From Patagioenas fasciata (Eukaryota > Chordata > Aves > Columbiformes > Columbidae): a stretch of 64,000 nt of DNA. Positions 11,372 to 22,189 of the stretch are shown piece after piece. A model generated the notes under the pieces. It searched no databases and had not been told where the DNA came from. It saw only the letters and a program-made list of their open reading frames with translations. The DNA lies in NCBI RefSeq assembly GCF_037038585.1, contig NC_092541.1, positions 6,079,445 to 6,143,444 of the forward strand, written 5' to 3'. The stretch's first letter is position 1; each line of letters begins with the position of its first letter. A program made the position numbers and the translations under genes.

Positions 11372-12394
11372 CCAGGGAGGGAGGGGATGTGTCTGTCCAA
11401 GGCTGAGCTTGTGGGATGGGGCCCTGAGCTGTGCCCTGGCGGTGCTGCTTCCCCTGTGCCCCCAGGGATCTGCAGGGGAAGATCCTGTGATGTCATGTTT
11501 TCTGTCATCATTTATGCACACATGATATTCAATATTCTCATATCACAGTAGGTGAAGGCAGTATCCTCTCCTTGTCAATGCATGGGAAGCTCCAGTTTCT
11601 GGTGAAGTGCAAGCAGCACACACATGAACATTTGTATTGACATATTAACAATTTGTTCATCTGCTCATAACCACAGGAACATCTGTCCTCTGCAACACTA
11701 TCTGGTTTAGTCTTTTCTTGAGATGGAAAAACCTTAAAACTGGTTCCATTGTAATATTCCCCTCTTGATCTTCAGCCATTGCAGTTGATGTTAAGAGGTG
11801 ATGTAACTTTTCTTTCCCCTCTTGTGACAGATTCACACCAGCCCCCCACCCAGCCAAACCATCAGCATTTTGGCCCAGGCTCCAGAGGAGGTAGAGGCCT
11901 GAGCTGCAGCCAGGCCAATAACTCCTTTTAGGAAACCCACAAGGAAGCAGAATAGCAAACGAACACTGACAAATTGTGGGTGCACGAATCTCATACAGAC
12001 CTTTCCCACTGTCTGCAATTTGTCCAGGAGTCAACCACCTTATTCTACAAATATGACAGCCTGAGTGAGCCCACTTTGAGCTCTCTCTGCTAAATAAGTT
12101 GGCTGTACAGCAAAGGTTTTACTGCTCACAGGTCAGTGGATGGTCACAGTTTAAATTTCTGATTAATCATTTACCTGAAGTAAATGCACACTAAATATAA
12201 TGAATCATCTAGAAGTATACACTTGTGTTATTTTTTATACACTCCCTGCTTCATGTTACTTAGTAAGCTGAATTTGCTGCATTTCTTAAGCATGAGACAT
12301 CCATGGGTCTTCATTCCCCTGTTCTCCCTGGGGAGGCAGCAAAAGGCTCAGCCTCATTTCAGCAGGTGTCTCGTCTCTGCCACTGGAACAGGAG
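11372..12394. other. 3' flank of V-B1, no gene recognised
   Basis: The first 130 bp past the RSS are strongly conserved after all four family-B segments. The rest is unit-specific. Near 12,290 this copy lacks about 0.85 kb present in copy 2; the joined sequence matches units 2 and 3 on the right side, so it is a deletion here. Confidence 0.5.
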
Positions 12395-12950
12395 GTTGAG
12401 GGAAGGTTTCCTCCCCCTCTACTCTGCCCTGATGGGTCCACACCTGGACTAATGTGTCCAATTCTGATTTCCCAGGTTTAAGAAGGACAAGGAATTACTG
12501 GAGATAGTCCAGCGGAGGGACACGGAGATGATGAGGGAGCTGGAGCATCTTTTTTATGAGGAGAGACTGTGAGAGCTGTGTCTGTTCAGCCTGGAGAAAA
12601 CAAGGCTGAGAGGGGATCTTATTCATACTTATAAGTATCTCAAGCCTGGGTGTCAAGATGATTGGGCCAGACTCTTTTAGGTGGTGTTCAATGATGAGAG
12701 GCAATGGACACCAACTGAAACACAGGAGGTTCCATCTAAACATGAGGAGAAACTTCTTTACTTTGAGGGTGCCAGAGCCCTGAAACAATCTGCCCTGAGA
12801 GGCTGTTGAGTCTCTTTCTCTGGAGATATTCAAAACCCGCTTGGACACAATCCTGTGTGATCTGCTCTGGTGACCATGCTTTAGCAGGTGGGTTGGAGTA
12901 GACAATCCCTGCAACCCCAGCCATTCTGTGATTCTGTCATCATCACCCCA
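12395..12950 (+). mobile_element. CR1 LINE 3' fragment
   Basis: Starts near GAGGGAAGGTTTCCTCCCC and ends at CCATTCTGTGATTCTGTCA, the CR1 terminal repeats. It encodes decayed ORF2 C-terminus, including a run close to the family's LNIRKHFFTVRV. The same insertion is at 25,515-26,055 and 59,880-60,400. Confidence 0.85.
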
Positions 12951-13344
12951 AGGAATCTATGTAGACATTCTGTTTTCTAGTGGGAGCTGGTCAGTTCCTT
13001 CTGCTCATGTTGTGTAATGAACTGGCACTTGTGATAGCAAGTGTCCTGTGTCTGCTTGATCAGGAATGAACTTCACAGTTCTCTTTCCTTAATGTGTCCC
13101 CTTGGAACCTGTATGCCCCAGTCCCCAGGAAGGAGACAGCAGGCAGCCAGTGACCCGAACCCATAGTAGGAGCTCCTGAGCTTCTAAATTTCAGGTATAA
13201 CTGGGTAGGCTAAGCCGAGAAAGCAAGAGCAGGGAGGCAGAAGTGAGGATGACCCAGACCGAGCCTTGGTCAGGCAGTGCCCACACCAGCAAGGTGCAGG
13301 GGTGCAGAAGCCTGTGAGAAGCTTTTATGACCTCATTCTCTGCT

Positions 13345-13770
13345 GCAGGACAAAAATGGAGGGGCACGAGCAAAGCAGGACATGGATGGGGTGTATGGAG
13401 GGCAAATTTTTGATGCAGGCAATTCATGAATGGAACAGGGGAGAGGCTGTGTTGGACATGGTACTCACAAATGAAGAACAACAGTTGGATGATGTAGAGT
13501 TCAAGGGCAGCCTTGCCTGCACTGGCCAAAAGGCTGTGGAGCTCAAGATCCTGAGAGCACTGACCAAGACAAACAGGACGACTACTGCCCTGGACTGCAG
13601 AAGAGCCCATCAGTCTTGTCTGGGACCTACCTGCTTGGCAGGGTGCAATGGGAAATGGTCCTGTAGCGCAGAGGACACCAGGAGAGCTGGATGCCCCTCA
13701 AGAACATCCTCCTCAGAGCACAAGGATGGTCCTCTGCAATGTGGCAGCAGGGTGACACTGTGGGGTGCAG
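13345..13770 (+). mobile_element. CR1 LINE fragment (endonuclease region)
   Basis: The frame reads GHEQSRTWMGCMEGKFLMQ, then VLDMVLTNEEQQLDDVEFKG and VELKILRAL, matching the end of the CR1 ORF2 endonuclease domain. Copies lie at 37,780 and 61,265. The open frame is a decayed LINE, not a host gene. Confidence 0.75.
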
Positions 13771-13859
13771 CCACAGCCCCATGGGGACACACATCCCCAA
13801 AACCCAGAAACCTACAGGCACAATCCTCCCCACTGCAAGCTGAGCAGATATGAAAGGAT

Positions 13860-14494
13860 TAGGGTTACTTCTGCCCTGGTACCCAGCAGAGCCATAACTT
13901 GTTGTTTATGGTGCTGGGCCCACAGGGTTACAAGCAGAACATAAGGATCATGTTTATTTCCACCTGTGCCTGTACCTGTCCCTTTCCCCATGCTGAAGAG
14001 GGGACAACCCTTCCCTGGGCTTGTTTGCGGGGAAGGGAGGATGCCACTCTGTGCACCCCCTGCCCCATGGCTCCTCCTCACCATTTTGTGCCCAGACCCC
14101 TCTGAGGTGCTGAGTCTGCATCTCACACAGGGCTGCTGCTTCAGCTCCAAACATCCCCATGTTCACTATAAACACAATTGTAACAGCATTAACATAGCAT
14201 GAGTTTTCCTTATTTTTTCTTTGTTCTACCCTGTGTTTCCTGAAATAAGTTCATTCTTCAGGTGGGCTGGGACATTCAGCTAATTCCTCCTCACTTTCTC
14301 AATTCACCAGGAAAACCACCTGGCCAAGTGTCCTATGACAGCCCTCCATGCCTGTGTGTGGGGCCAGCCAGGCATTTGGTCTCTTCTTCACTATCCTTTC
14401 TCTACAAAGGCATTTCCCACTGGGACCTGCTGACTACACCAAGTGTTTTGCACCAGGAGCTGCTGCTTTGTTTAGATTCCCTGACTCTCCTTCA
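13860..14494. other. Intergenic DNA with no recognised gene
   Basis: Homology with copy 2 ends at the left edge. I recognise nothing until the LTR fragment that follows; part of this may be diverged LTR sequence. Confidence 0.4.
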
Positions 14495-14785
14495 ATATGA
14501 AGCATGATGTTAATGGGATGGAATACTCTTATTGATCAGTTTGGATGTCAGTCAAGCTCTGTCCCATCTATGCCCGCCTTCCTCGATGCCTCACACCTGT
14601 GGGCAGAGCACTCAGAATGTCCTTGGCTCTCAGACAAGAGCAATTAAAAATGATAACTCTGTGCTGGGGTTGTTATCTCTTGTTCTCACATCAAGTCCAA
14701 ATAATGACTGTACTAACTATGAAAAAGAAAGGTTTCTAACTGCATGGAGAAAATTAACGTATTTTCAGTCAAATCAGCACAGCTA
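14495..14785 (+). mobile_element. Partial avian ERV LTR (fossil)
   Basis: The same family as the LTR at 44,241-44,993 but in opposite orientation. Shared runs include the GGAATA...TGATCAG...GTCAGTCAAG stretch, the AATTAAAAA...TAACTCTGT...GGGGT stretch and GAGAAAATTAA. It is partial, old and broken; no internal retroviral genes are seen next to it. Confidence 0.6.
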
Positions 14786-15313
14786 TGAAGAAAGAGAAGG
14801 CAGTAGAGATGATTCTATATCCTTCAGATGCCAGGAGTCCCAAGCTATAATATGTGCTGTCAAACAGGCAGCTCCAATCAGGGCACACCACAACACATGG
14901 ATCCTGCTCATGGAAGTGTGATTTTTGGTCCATCAAGCCTTTAGAAGATTTCTATAAAATAAAATATCTCTATTCATAATTTCTGCTATGAAACAGGAAA
15001 AGTGTTCGCATGAGAACTTCTTACGACATTTTAAACACAGGCAAGGACACCCAGAGAATGTAACCACAGGCACGGAGCAGGAGGTGCCTCCAGGCTCATC
15101 AGTTACAATGGACTGGATCAATTTTGCCTCTGGTCGAGGGACCTGTGCAGTGCAACATTGCCCTGAAGGGCAAACTCTGCATATAGCACAGCACAGCAGA
15201 GGACAAAGCCTCCACAGTAATCTGTCATATGGATCATTAACTCCTTGATGTTCGGGGATCTCTGGTTGAGGGTGATGGCACCCTGACAGTTGTTTTCATC
15301 ATGAGGACAAATA

Positions 15314-15520
15314 TCAGCTCTCGGACCTGCTCAGAGCAGCTTTCACATCCTTGTTTCTTGGGGTCTACATCAAGGGGTTGGGCAGGGGATTAAGAACCCT
15401 GTAAAGAATGGCCACTGCTCTGCCTGGTTCAAGGCAGCTTCCATGTAGGTGAACAAATATGGGCCATAGAAACAGGCCACAGCAATGAAATGAGAAGCTC
15501 AGTGCCTGCATTCTGCAAAG
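15314..15520 (-). pseudogene. Olfactory receptor remnant (TM6 to C-terminus)
   Basis: On the - strand one frame reads SHFIAVACFYGPYLFTYM, the TM6/extracellular loop 3 signature of olfactory receptors. Another reads AVAILYRVLNPLPNPLM, then TPRNKDVKAALSRSES and a stop, matching the family's NPLIYTLRNKDVKAAL ending. The frame shifts between the two parts and a stop replaces the tyrosine after NPLM. Only about 65 codons of a normal 310 remain. It lies alone between V units and cannot be functional. Confidence 0.85.
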
Positions 15521-16157
15521 CAGAGCCACAGGGTAATTTAAATCACCATTAAATAAAACAGCCTCAGGCAACAAGGACCACAACTTGAAGTGGAAAACCT
15601 GCATGGATCCTGTATTCCTTTCCCACCGTTTCAAGATCTCCTCAGTTGCGCAGTCAAGCCGGGGGTCATGCTAAGAGCCAGTGGCAGCACTCTAGCAGTG
15701 CTTTGCAGAAGGGCTTACTCGTCTGTCAGGATACTGTCATTCCTCCCTCTTCATCAAGGACAATTACAGATGGTATCATCAATGTGAAGGACTTGAAGTA
15801 CCTTGCAGTTGTTGCAAGATTTAGTGCAATAAGGTTAGGAAGTGCAATTCTTCTGCTTTTAAAGACAGATATTAAGAGAACAACTAGGGGGGAAAGATTT
15901 CAGACATGCAAGTGAAACGCCCTTGTGAAGCTTTTGGCATCAGAGATATGCTTCATGAGCCTTAATTCCCTTTTGCATGAAGGACATGAGTGTACAGATT
16001 TCCATCTTTCCACCTGTACGGTAGAAAAAAATAGAGAAGGATCCCCTTGTGCCCTCACCCCCTTCCACTCCAGAGTATCACGCTGCTTCTTTGGCAGATT
16101 GGGGAGTTTCCACACAGGGAAGGACCACATAGAGGCCAGAATTCAATGCAGCAGAAC
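15521..16157. other. Intergenic DNA with no recognised gene
   Basis: Parts (about 15,560-15,900) resemble 27,420-27,720 of the next unit, so this is unit sequence. No gene is recognised. Confidence 0.4.
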
Positions 16158-16163
16158 TTTCAT
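16158..16163 (-). terminator. Variant poly(A) signal of keratin K2
   Basis: On the - strand ATGAAA is followed directly by GTTCTGCTGCATT. At the same place in K3 the signal is ATTAAA. The hexamer is degenerate, so 3' processing may be weak. The role is inferred from position about 335 bp past the stop. Confidence 0.5.
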
Positions 16164-16495
16164 GCATAAAAGAGATAAACAAAGTCACTGCAAGTGGAGG
16201 ACAGCAGTGCAGGAATCCCCAGAGGAATCCACAAGTCTGAAGTCCATGGTCATTAAGAAGTTTGTGCATGATGTTCATCTGCCTGCCCCATAGAGGGAGA
16301 GAAGACAGCTGATCCCCAGCAGGCTGGACCTGGGGGAACCTTGTGGCCAAGAGGAACCAAAGGAAACAAAGAAAAAGGTAAAAAAGGTAAAGCCATTCAG
16401 CTCTACTGAAAACACAGCCAGTATCTCAGTCCTTTGTCCAGCACCATGTTTTTAGTTCCTCAAGGTGTCTCCCTGGGCCCTTCCCAGATTCTTTA

Positions 16496-16798
16496 TCAGC
16501 GCAGGTACCTTCTGCCAAAGTAGCGGCCGGAAATGCCAGAGAGGTCACAGCAGCCAGAGTTGATGGGCACTCCATCACAGCTGAGGATTCTGCCAACAGC
16601 AGCAGAGGTGGAGGAGCCCACAACGGTGTTCTGTGGGAAGGAGCTGAGGATGGGGCCGGACAGGGTCACCACCACGGGGGAGGGCTCGATGACAACTCTG
16701 GAGTCCTGGCACTGCCTGACACAGGGCTCATTGCAGCTGTTGGCCAGCGGGGTCGGGCCACAGGGCTGGCAGGGCAGGCACTGGTCATAGCAGGACAT
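16496..16798 (-). CDS. Feather beta-keratin K2, intact
   Basis: A 100-codon frame of normal family length. It has the cysteine-rich N-terminus ([25 protein letters not shown]), the beta core with [12 protein letters not shown] (about 35-46) and [15 protein letters not shown], and [12 protein letters not shown]. The end reads [10 protein letters not shown], where feather keratins usually read GRYCGRRCLPC, so the last cysteines are lost. ATG at 16798 is chosen over an in-frame ATG 21 bases upstream because the 3' splice site and family N-terminus place the start at MSCYD. A CCCAG acceptor precedes it at about 16,820, and a noncoding exon ends at 17,178 with a GTAAGT donor under a TATA box. This is the most complete of the four keratins here and probably expressed in feather epithelium. 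Confidence 0.88.
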   Translation of the reverse strand: MSCYDQCLPCQPCGPTPLANSCNEPCVRQCQDSRVVIEPSPVVVTLSGPILSSFPQNTVVGSSTSAAVGRILSCDGVPINSGCCDLSGISGRYFGRRYLR

Positions 16799-17235
16799 GT
16801 CTTGAGACCGGAGGTTCACCTGGGAGAGAAGGCAGGGAGAAAGCAGAGCATAAAAGTAGATAAGAAGTAGCCTGGTTACCCTCTCAAAAAGCAGCCAAGG
16901 CCACTACTGAGTGGGGAGCTGGAAGACATGCCAGGCGGTGCACAACCTTCACTGCCCTACAAGGAGCCTCACAGCACAGGGCAGCTCTCTCTTAGTGAAA
17001 AACCAAAACGCCCCTCTGCCACCTCCCAGCCTCTCTCTAAGCAGAACTTCTCACCCCTTCCATCTCCCATGATAAGGAGATGCAAAGCTGAGGAAAGGAC
17101 ACAGCCAATATGAGCAGAGATGTCCATCAGTAACAGATGTCAAGTTGGAAGAGAATCAGAAGGGACTTCATACTTACCTGGTTCCCAAGAGGAAGAAGGC
17201 AAGAGAAATGGATGAGAGCAGGGACTTGGGCTGCC

Positions 17236-17242
17236 TTTTATA
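17236..17242 (-). promoter_or_regulatory. TATA box of keratin K2
   Basis: TATAAAA on the - strand (GTATAAAAGGC context), about 58 bp upstream of the donor CAG|GTAAGTA at 17178/17177 that ends the noncoding first exon. Confidence 0.85.
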
Positions 17243-18930
17243 CCTGCCCTTCATTGCCACAGGACCAGAGGTACCCTTGGTAGAGGTAACAATTTTCGGA
17301 CAAGCTCATCTTGAATGCAAACATGTGGGCTGTGCTTTAGCTTCCAACACTGCTGCCTTTTCATTTCCAGGTTTGTGCCATGCTCATCCTCCAATGAAGG
17401 CTTTGTTTGATCTCTGGGATTAAAGGTCCCTGGATTTCTCAGGCAGGAATGCAGCAGTGCAGACAGAAGACTCAGTTCAGGTGCTGCACGGGTCTAAGAG
17501 AAGGCAAATGATGTCATTCTGGGTCACTCTCTGTTCTTTGATATACCAGTCTCAGGAAGAAGCTGAAGCCATAATCGACTGCATGCCCTTGTGCTCCCAT
17601 GCATGAGGATGTCACAAGTCCTCATCTTTCCTTAACTTCTCAGCTCACCCTGATGGTTTTTGTGAGCATTGTGTTGCTTGAATTTGACACCATCCTGCCT
17701 AACGCTGCCCCAGGAGTCATCAGCAGAGTACACGAACTTCTCTTAATGTGATGGTTCATGGTGTTGCTATCTGTGTTCTTTTCCTGTGTATACTTGCAAG
17801 CAGCCAAGTTTGTGCAGATGGACATTTGTGTATAATTGCACACTGGTGTGCATGAGTCTAAGTATGGATGTCCTTGTCTGCCAGTCATCACAACAAAATG
17901 TGCGGTTCACTGCAGAGACACTCTCTACTGCTCTGTCCATGAGCACCACAGAGCAGGAGGTTCCCAGGGCCTAAAGGAGCCCCAGTGCAGCTGAGTGATG
18001 TTTGCAGCAGCCTGCCAGAGATCTGCCCAGGGAAGAGAAATGCAGCCCCTGTCTCCTGAGCCCTCCTTCTCCTGCCTGTCCAAACCTCTCACTTCCCTGC
18101 TGTTGTTTTCAGCTCACAACAAGGATGATTTCAGTCCAGTTTGAATCCTTGGTTTCATTCAGTGTAACAACACTGGATTTGTCTCATCATGGCTGGCAGT
18201 CTCCCCTCCCTGCATCCCCAGGCCAGGAAACAGCTGCTCTCCCCAGCACTAGAGAGTTCAATACGAGGGGTTTGCTTTGTGGGCAAGGAGGAAGGCTGAG
18301 GAATCCTGTCGACCGTGTGCTGGCCATCCCTGAGGGGACCTCCTTCCAATGCACTCTAGAATGTGTCTGAGATGGCATAGAGCCCAATTTCATGCACAAG
18401 TCAATGCCAATGTGCAGTAGATTGATCGGGTCCTATGTCAGACAAGAATTATGGCCTTCAATCAGAGAGCTACTGACTGAAGGGAACATGGAGTCTGATG
18501 CTGCTGTGCTGTGAGTAGAAAGACAGACTGTGTAGCTTCCACTGGGAAAGCCAAAGAACAGGTGGATGCTTTGGACTTCAGATCACACTGACCATTACAT
18601 CTTGCATTACAGTTTCAGTCTTAGTGTCCAGGAACTGCGCATGGAAGGGAAGGAACATGAAATTCAAGAAAACATCCCCAAAACACAGTTGTTGTCCCTC
18701 TTTCTAACAAGGTCTGTTCCCAGCAAGCACTTTTCTGAAGCCTCCACTCCTGACTGTTTGTCAGCTGCAGCTCAGTTGAGGGCTTTCTGCCTTCCCTTCA
18801 GTGACCTCAGTGAAATCAATGCCAGGAGCTCTGCTGGGAGAGCTCAGCCAGGGCTGATTTGCCCTCTCCATGAAGCTGCTTTGAGCTGAGGACCATGGAC
18901 CAAACCCATTGCTTTCTCATGAGGTAACAG
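17243..18930. other. Unit intergenic DNA between keratin K2 and CR1
   Basis: Diverged counterpart of 2,331-4,190. No gene recognised. Confidence 0.45.
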
Positions 18931-19990
18931 GCACTGTGGACATGGAAAGGGCAGGGATATCTGTACCTGGAGCTTAGCAAGACCTTTGGCAGTTTCTCTC
19001 TTACTTCTTTCATGACCAAGTATGAGATGAATGGGTGCAGTGAAAGGATGATAAGGTGTGGAGAAAATTGCCTGGACTAACAGGCTCAGATGGTTATGAC
19101 CACAGTGCAAAGCTCAGCTGCCCAACACTTACTGGTGGGGTGTAATAGTAGGGATCCAGTAGTAGAACCAATACTGTTTGATGTTTTAATGAATCCCATG
19201 AGTCATGGGAAGCGGGGAACTCCCAGAGACTCTGTGGATAACACCCAGCAAGGGGAATGGGCCATAACGGTTGGACATGGCTCCTGGTCAAAGAACCTGA
19301 ACAGTCTGAAGAAGTGGGCTGACTGGAAACTCATGGATGTCAAAAACAGCAAGGGCAAGGTTCTGCACGTGGGGGAGTAACCAGCTTGTTCATGGAGTCA
19401 TGTAGGCTAGAACTGGCTGCCTGGGAAGCAGATCCACAGAAAAGGATGTGAGGTTTCAAGGCTGATCCATCTGACTATCAGACAGCAGTGTGCCCTAGCA
19501 GCAAAAGGACCAGCTGCGTCCTGAGCTGTGTTAATGTTTTGCCAGCAGGTACAAGAACACGACCCTTTCCATCTGGCCCATATGAGATCATATGTGGAGT
19601 ACTGCTGCCAGACTGGGGCTCCCTGGTCAAGGAAGGGTATCAACATATGGAAGTGAGTTCAACACGACCACTGTACATGTTAGGCAGCTGATGAACATGA
19701 CATGCAAGGAGACACTGAGAGAAATGGGTGTCTTCATCTTGGACAAGAGATGTCTAGAATAATTTCTTGCCTTCTGTAACTGCTTGTACAGAGGAACACA
19801 AGAAGATGCACATGGCCCGTGTAAGTGCCCAGGAGACAGACTTGGTGCAATTTCCATCCTCTGAGGTGCTAAAGAATGGACTGAATGTGACTTTGAGCAA
19901 CAGGATCTAATGGGATCTCTTCTGAGCAGAGGAGTGACCTAGATGACTTCTGAAGGTCCCTTCTTACCTACATTCTGACTCCGTAATTCT
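18930..19990 (+). mobile_element. CR1 LINE fragment (RT C-terminal half to 3' end)
   Basis: Translation gives the RT C-terminal landmarks: the ILF-V-MNPMS run after the catalytic region, a D-V-D-N-T segment, LNSLKKWADWKLMDVKNSKGK and VLHVGE. The tail ends in CCCTTCTTACCTACATTCTGA. It is the least truncated copy of the CR1 that precedes each V-A segment. Confidence 0.8.
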
Positions 19991-20054
19991 CCTCCTCAAC
20001 TACTCACACTGACACCTGCACGGCCATGAGCACATGTGTCCCCACACCCCTCTA

Positions 20055-20384
20055 CCACAAACCAACTTTCAGTCATTGTGCTGGAAGTACACAGAGGCAG
20101 CTGAAGGGAGACTCTCAGCCTCCTCACTGCCTACCGCAGGAAATCAGTGGCTGCTGTTTCCAGCCCCTGAGCTCGGAGACAGCTCTGGGAAGCTGGTCCA
20201 GGAGCCGAAGCTGTGGCCGCGCAGAGCCCCGGAGCCCTGTGAACTCGGGCGAGACCCCGAGCAGCGCAGGCGCAGGACTCAGCCCCAAGGCGGAGCTTGC
20301 GGTGGAGAGGAAAAGAGGAGGAGGGTCGGAGCAGAGAACCGGAGCTGCGGGGGGGCAGCGAGGCGCGGGCGGCGGAGCGGCGGG
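20055..20384 (+). promoter_or_regulatory. Conserved 5' flank of V-A2 (probable promoter)
   Basis: Carries the block CTCAGCCTCCTCACTGCC to CAGCTCTGGGAAGCTGGTCC and a purine-rich tract, as before A1, A4, A5 and A6. No TATA box seen. Confidence 0.45.
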
Positions 20385-21235
20385 ATGCGGCGGTGCCGGG
20401 GCGCAGGGCTGGCGGGACTGGCCGCGGTGCTCCTGGGTGCGCGGGGCTGGCGGGGCTGGGTGAGGGACGGGCCTGAGCCTGGGGTGGCCCCCGCAGGTCC
20501 CTCGAAGCTGTCGTCCCCTCTGGCTTCTTCACAGACTTTTGCCCCCAAACCACCCTCCCCTACGTCCCACATTCCTTCTAGAAAACTCATCGCTCTATTT
20601 TTTTTCTACTTCTCCCTGTTTCCTTTCTTGCCTCTGTGTCTTTCCCTATAACTCATGCAGTCATTCTTTCCCCTTGCTACTTTGTGTTTATCAGTCTTTT
20701 ATCCCACTTCTTTTCTAAATGATTCCACCCTTCCACCTATCGTTCATGCATTCTTATCTCCACCAAATACTATGGACACTTCCATTACTCATGTGTGCAC
20801 ATCTTCTAGAACCCCTTCTCATCATCTCTGTTTGTTCCTCAGTGCTCCTGTGGGATTTGTTCCCGGAAGCAGCAACCAGGGCTTTGAGGTTTTGAGGAAT
20901 TTTGAGGATTTGAGGATGTTTTCCTTCTTTTTCTCCTCGGCAGTGGCTTCGGGAAGAGCCCAGGTGCAGCAGGAGCCGTCGGCAGAGACCTCCGAGGACA
21001 CCGAAATCAGCATCAACTGCTCACACCCCAACATACAGATCAATGATTACATCTTCTGGTACCGTCTCCTCCCGGACCGAGGTCCCGAACTCCTCGTGTG
21101 GGGTATTAAAGGCTCCAAAGCGCTGTCGGACCCGCCGGGTTGGCTGTCGGTGGCGGCAGACCGCCGGTCCAGCGCCCTGTGGCTCTCCCGGCCCCGGCGC
21201 GGGGACGCGGCGGTGTATTACTGCGCCGTGGGAGA
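20385..21235 (+). CDS. TCR alpha/delta V segment A2
   Basis: Leader exon 20385-20436 (MRRCRGAGLAGLAAVLL plus one base); the GT at 20437 keeps phase 1, while the more canonical GTGAGG further on would break the frame. The V exon runs 20944-21235. It is open and encodes VASGRAQVQQEPSAET, the first cysteine in ISINCSHPNI, FWYRLLP, a CDR2 around WGIKGS, the framework run SALWLSRPRRGDAAVYYC, and CAVGD at the joining end. The intron is 507 bp, the short subtype shared with A4 and A6. It is predicted to be usable and would encode the variable domain of a TCR alpha or delta chain. Confidence 0.93.
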
Positions 21236-21274
21236 CACGGGGAGAGGAGCCGGGGCTGCGGCCGGGCACGAACC
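21236..21274 (+). promoter_or_regulatory. 23-RSS of V-A2
   Basis: CACGGGG, 23-bp spacer, GCACGAACC, identical to A1 including the spacer. Confidence 0.85.
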
Positions 21275-21335
21275 GCCGCGGGCGGGGCCGGGCGGGTGAG
21301 GCGGGGGCGGGGACAGGGGGACAGTCCTGGTCGAC

Positions 21336-21350
21336 CCGCCAGGGGGCGCT
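21336..21350 (+). promoter_or_regulatory. CTCF-like motif downstream of V-A2
   Basis: CCGCCAGGGGGCGCT, 14 of 15 positions matching the CTCF core. It starts 62 bp past the RSS and is in forward orientation. Confidence 0.65.
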
Positions 21351-21519
21351 GCCGCTCCGCCCGCAGGAGCCGCCTGGCCCCCTCCACACCCGGGGCGGCT
21401 CCCCCGCCCGAGCACCGGCAACGATATTGACATTACACCAACCGCACCCCCACATGGATTCAGACCACTGAGTCTACGTGCTGATCCTTCCTTCTGAGCC
21501 TTCCGAATGACAAGAGGAG

Positions 21520-22080
21520 ATGCCCATGGACAGTTGTCCCGTGCTGGGGGCTGGTTGTGCTCCCCAGGAGGGGCAAAAAGCTGTAGTTGATCTCTCCACA
21601 GAGCCTCCTCATGGCAAAGATGGGCAGTTCCAAGCACACCTGATGGAAAAGACTCTCCTCTTCATTCCCTCCTGTCAGCTATTTACACACATTGCCAGTG
21701 TCCCCCCTGAGCCGTCTCTTCCCCAGGCTGTACACTGTCAGCCCTCTCAACATATTCTCATAGGAAAGATGCTTCAGTCCCCACACCATTTTGCTGGTCT
21801 CACTCCAGTATCTTTCTTGTATTGAGGAGTGCAAAAGTGGAGTGAGCACTCAGCAGTACTGAGTAGGGAGGATCAGGTCCTTTGTCCTGCTGGTTGACTC
21901 TCTTCCTACTACAGCCCAGGCTGCTGTTGGCCTTCCTTGCCATGAGGGTCCATTGCCACAGCAGACACAGGAACACCCCAGAACTGCTGAAACTGAGCGG
22001 GACACAGCAGCGAGTATTCAGGAGCAGTATCCCAGCTGCTTGTCCAGCTCTTCCTCTTCCCTCAGCATGCACCAGAGACC
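21520..22080 (-). mobile_element. CR1 LINE fragment, antisense
   Basis: The - strand carries degraded ORF2 C-terminal sequence: the LLSAHSTFALLNTRK region and then an R-A...LSLG-EETAQGGHWQ-like run, matching the ALVRPHLEYCVQFW to LEKRRLRGDLI part of the family. Related copy at 52,660-53,245. Confidence 0.65.
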
Positions 22081-22140
22081 ACTGTTGGAGAAGAAGACTC
22101 TTGGTATGGGACATGACTTCTCCTGTGTTTTTACCTTGTT

Positions 22141-22182
22141 GAAAAAACAAACAAACAAACAAACCAACAAACAAAAAAAACC
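22141..22182 (+). repeat. (CAAA)n microsatellite
   Basis: An AAAC/CAAA run with a few interruptions, ending in a short poly-A. Confidence 0.8.
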
Positions 22183-22189
22183 CCAACAG

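Larger units (their letters stand above)
1..13859. repeat. Segmental duplication, copy 1
   Basis: This block is repeated at 44,884-61,777 in the same orientation. It holds keratin K1, V segments A1 and B1 and several CR1 fragments. Over long stretches the copies differ only occasionally: a 255-codon antisense frame at 3716-4483 differs from its copy at one residue. Relative to copy 2 this copy lacks about 2.1 kb near 7,372 and about 0.85 kb near 12,290. It carries extra pieces of about 330 bp (near 550-880), 115 bp (near 1,235-1,330) and 105 bp (near 2,490-2,600). The homology stops abruptly near 13,859. Confidence 0.9.

Noticed and set aside
13266-13853. 195-codon open frame (also 61,164-61,775)
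   Set aside because: Matches the CR1 endonuclease region; a LINE remnant, not a host gene.
16799-16819. In-frame ATG upstream of keratin K2 (start MNLRSQD)
   Set aside because: Lies at or across the 3' splice site region; all feather keratins start MSCYD and the other copies lack this ATG.
20457-20463. GTGAGG as the leader splice donor of V-A2
   Set aside because: A more canonical donor, but it gives phase 0, which puts the V exon out of frame. The GT after CTCCTGG gives phase 1 in all six copies.
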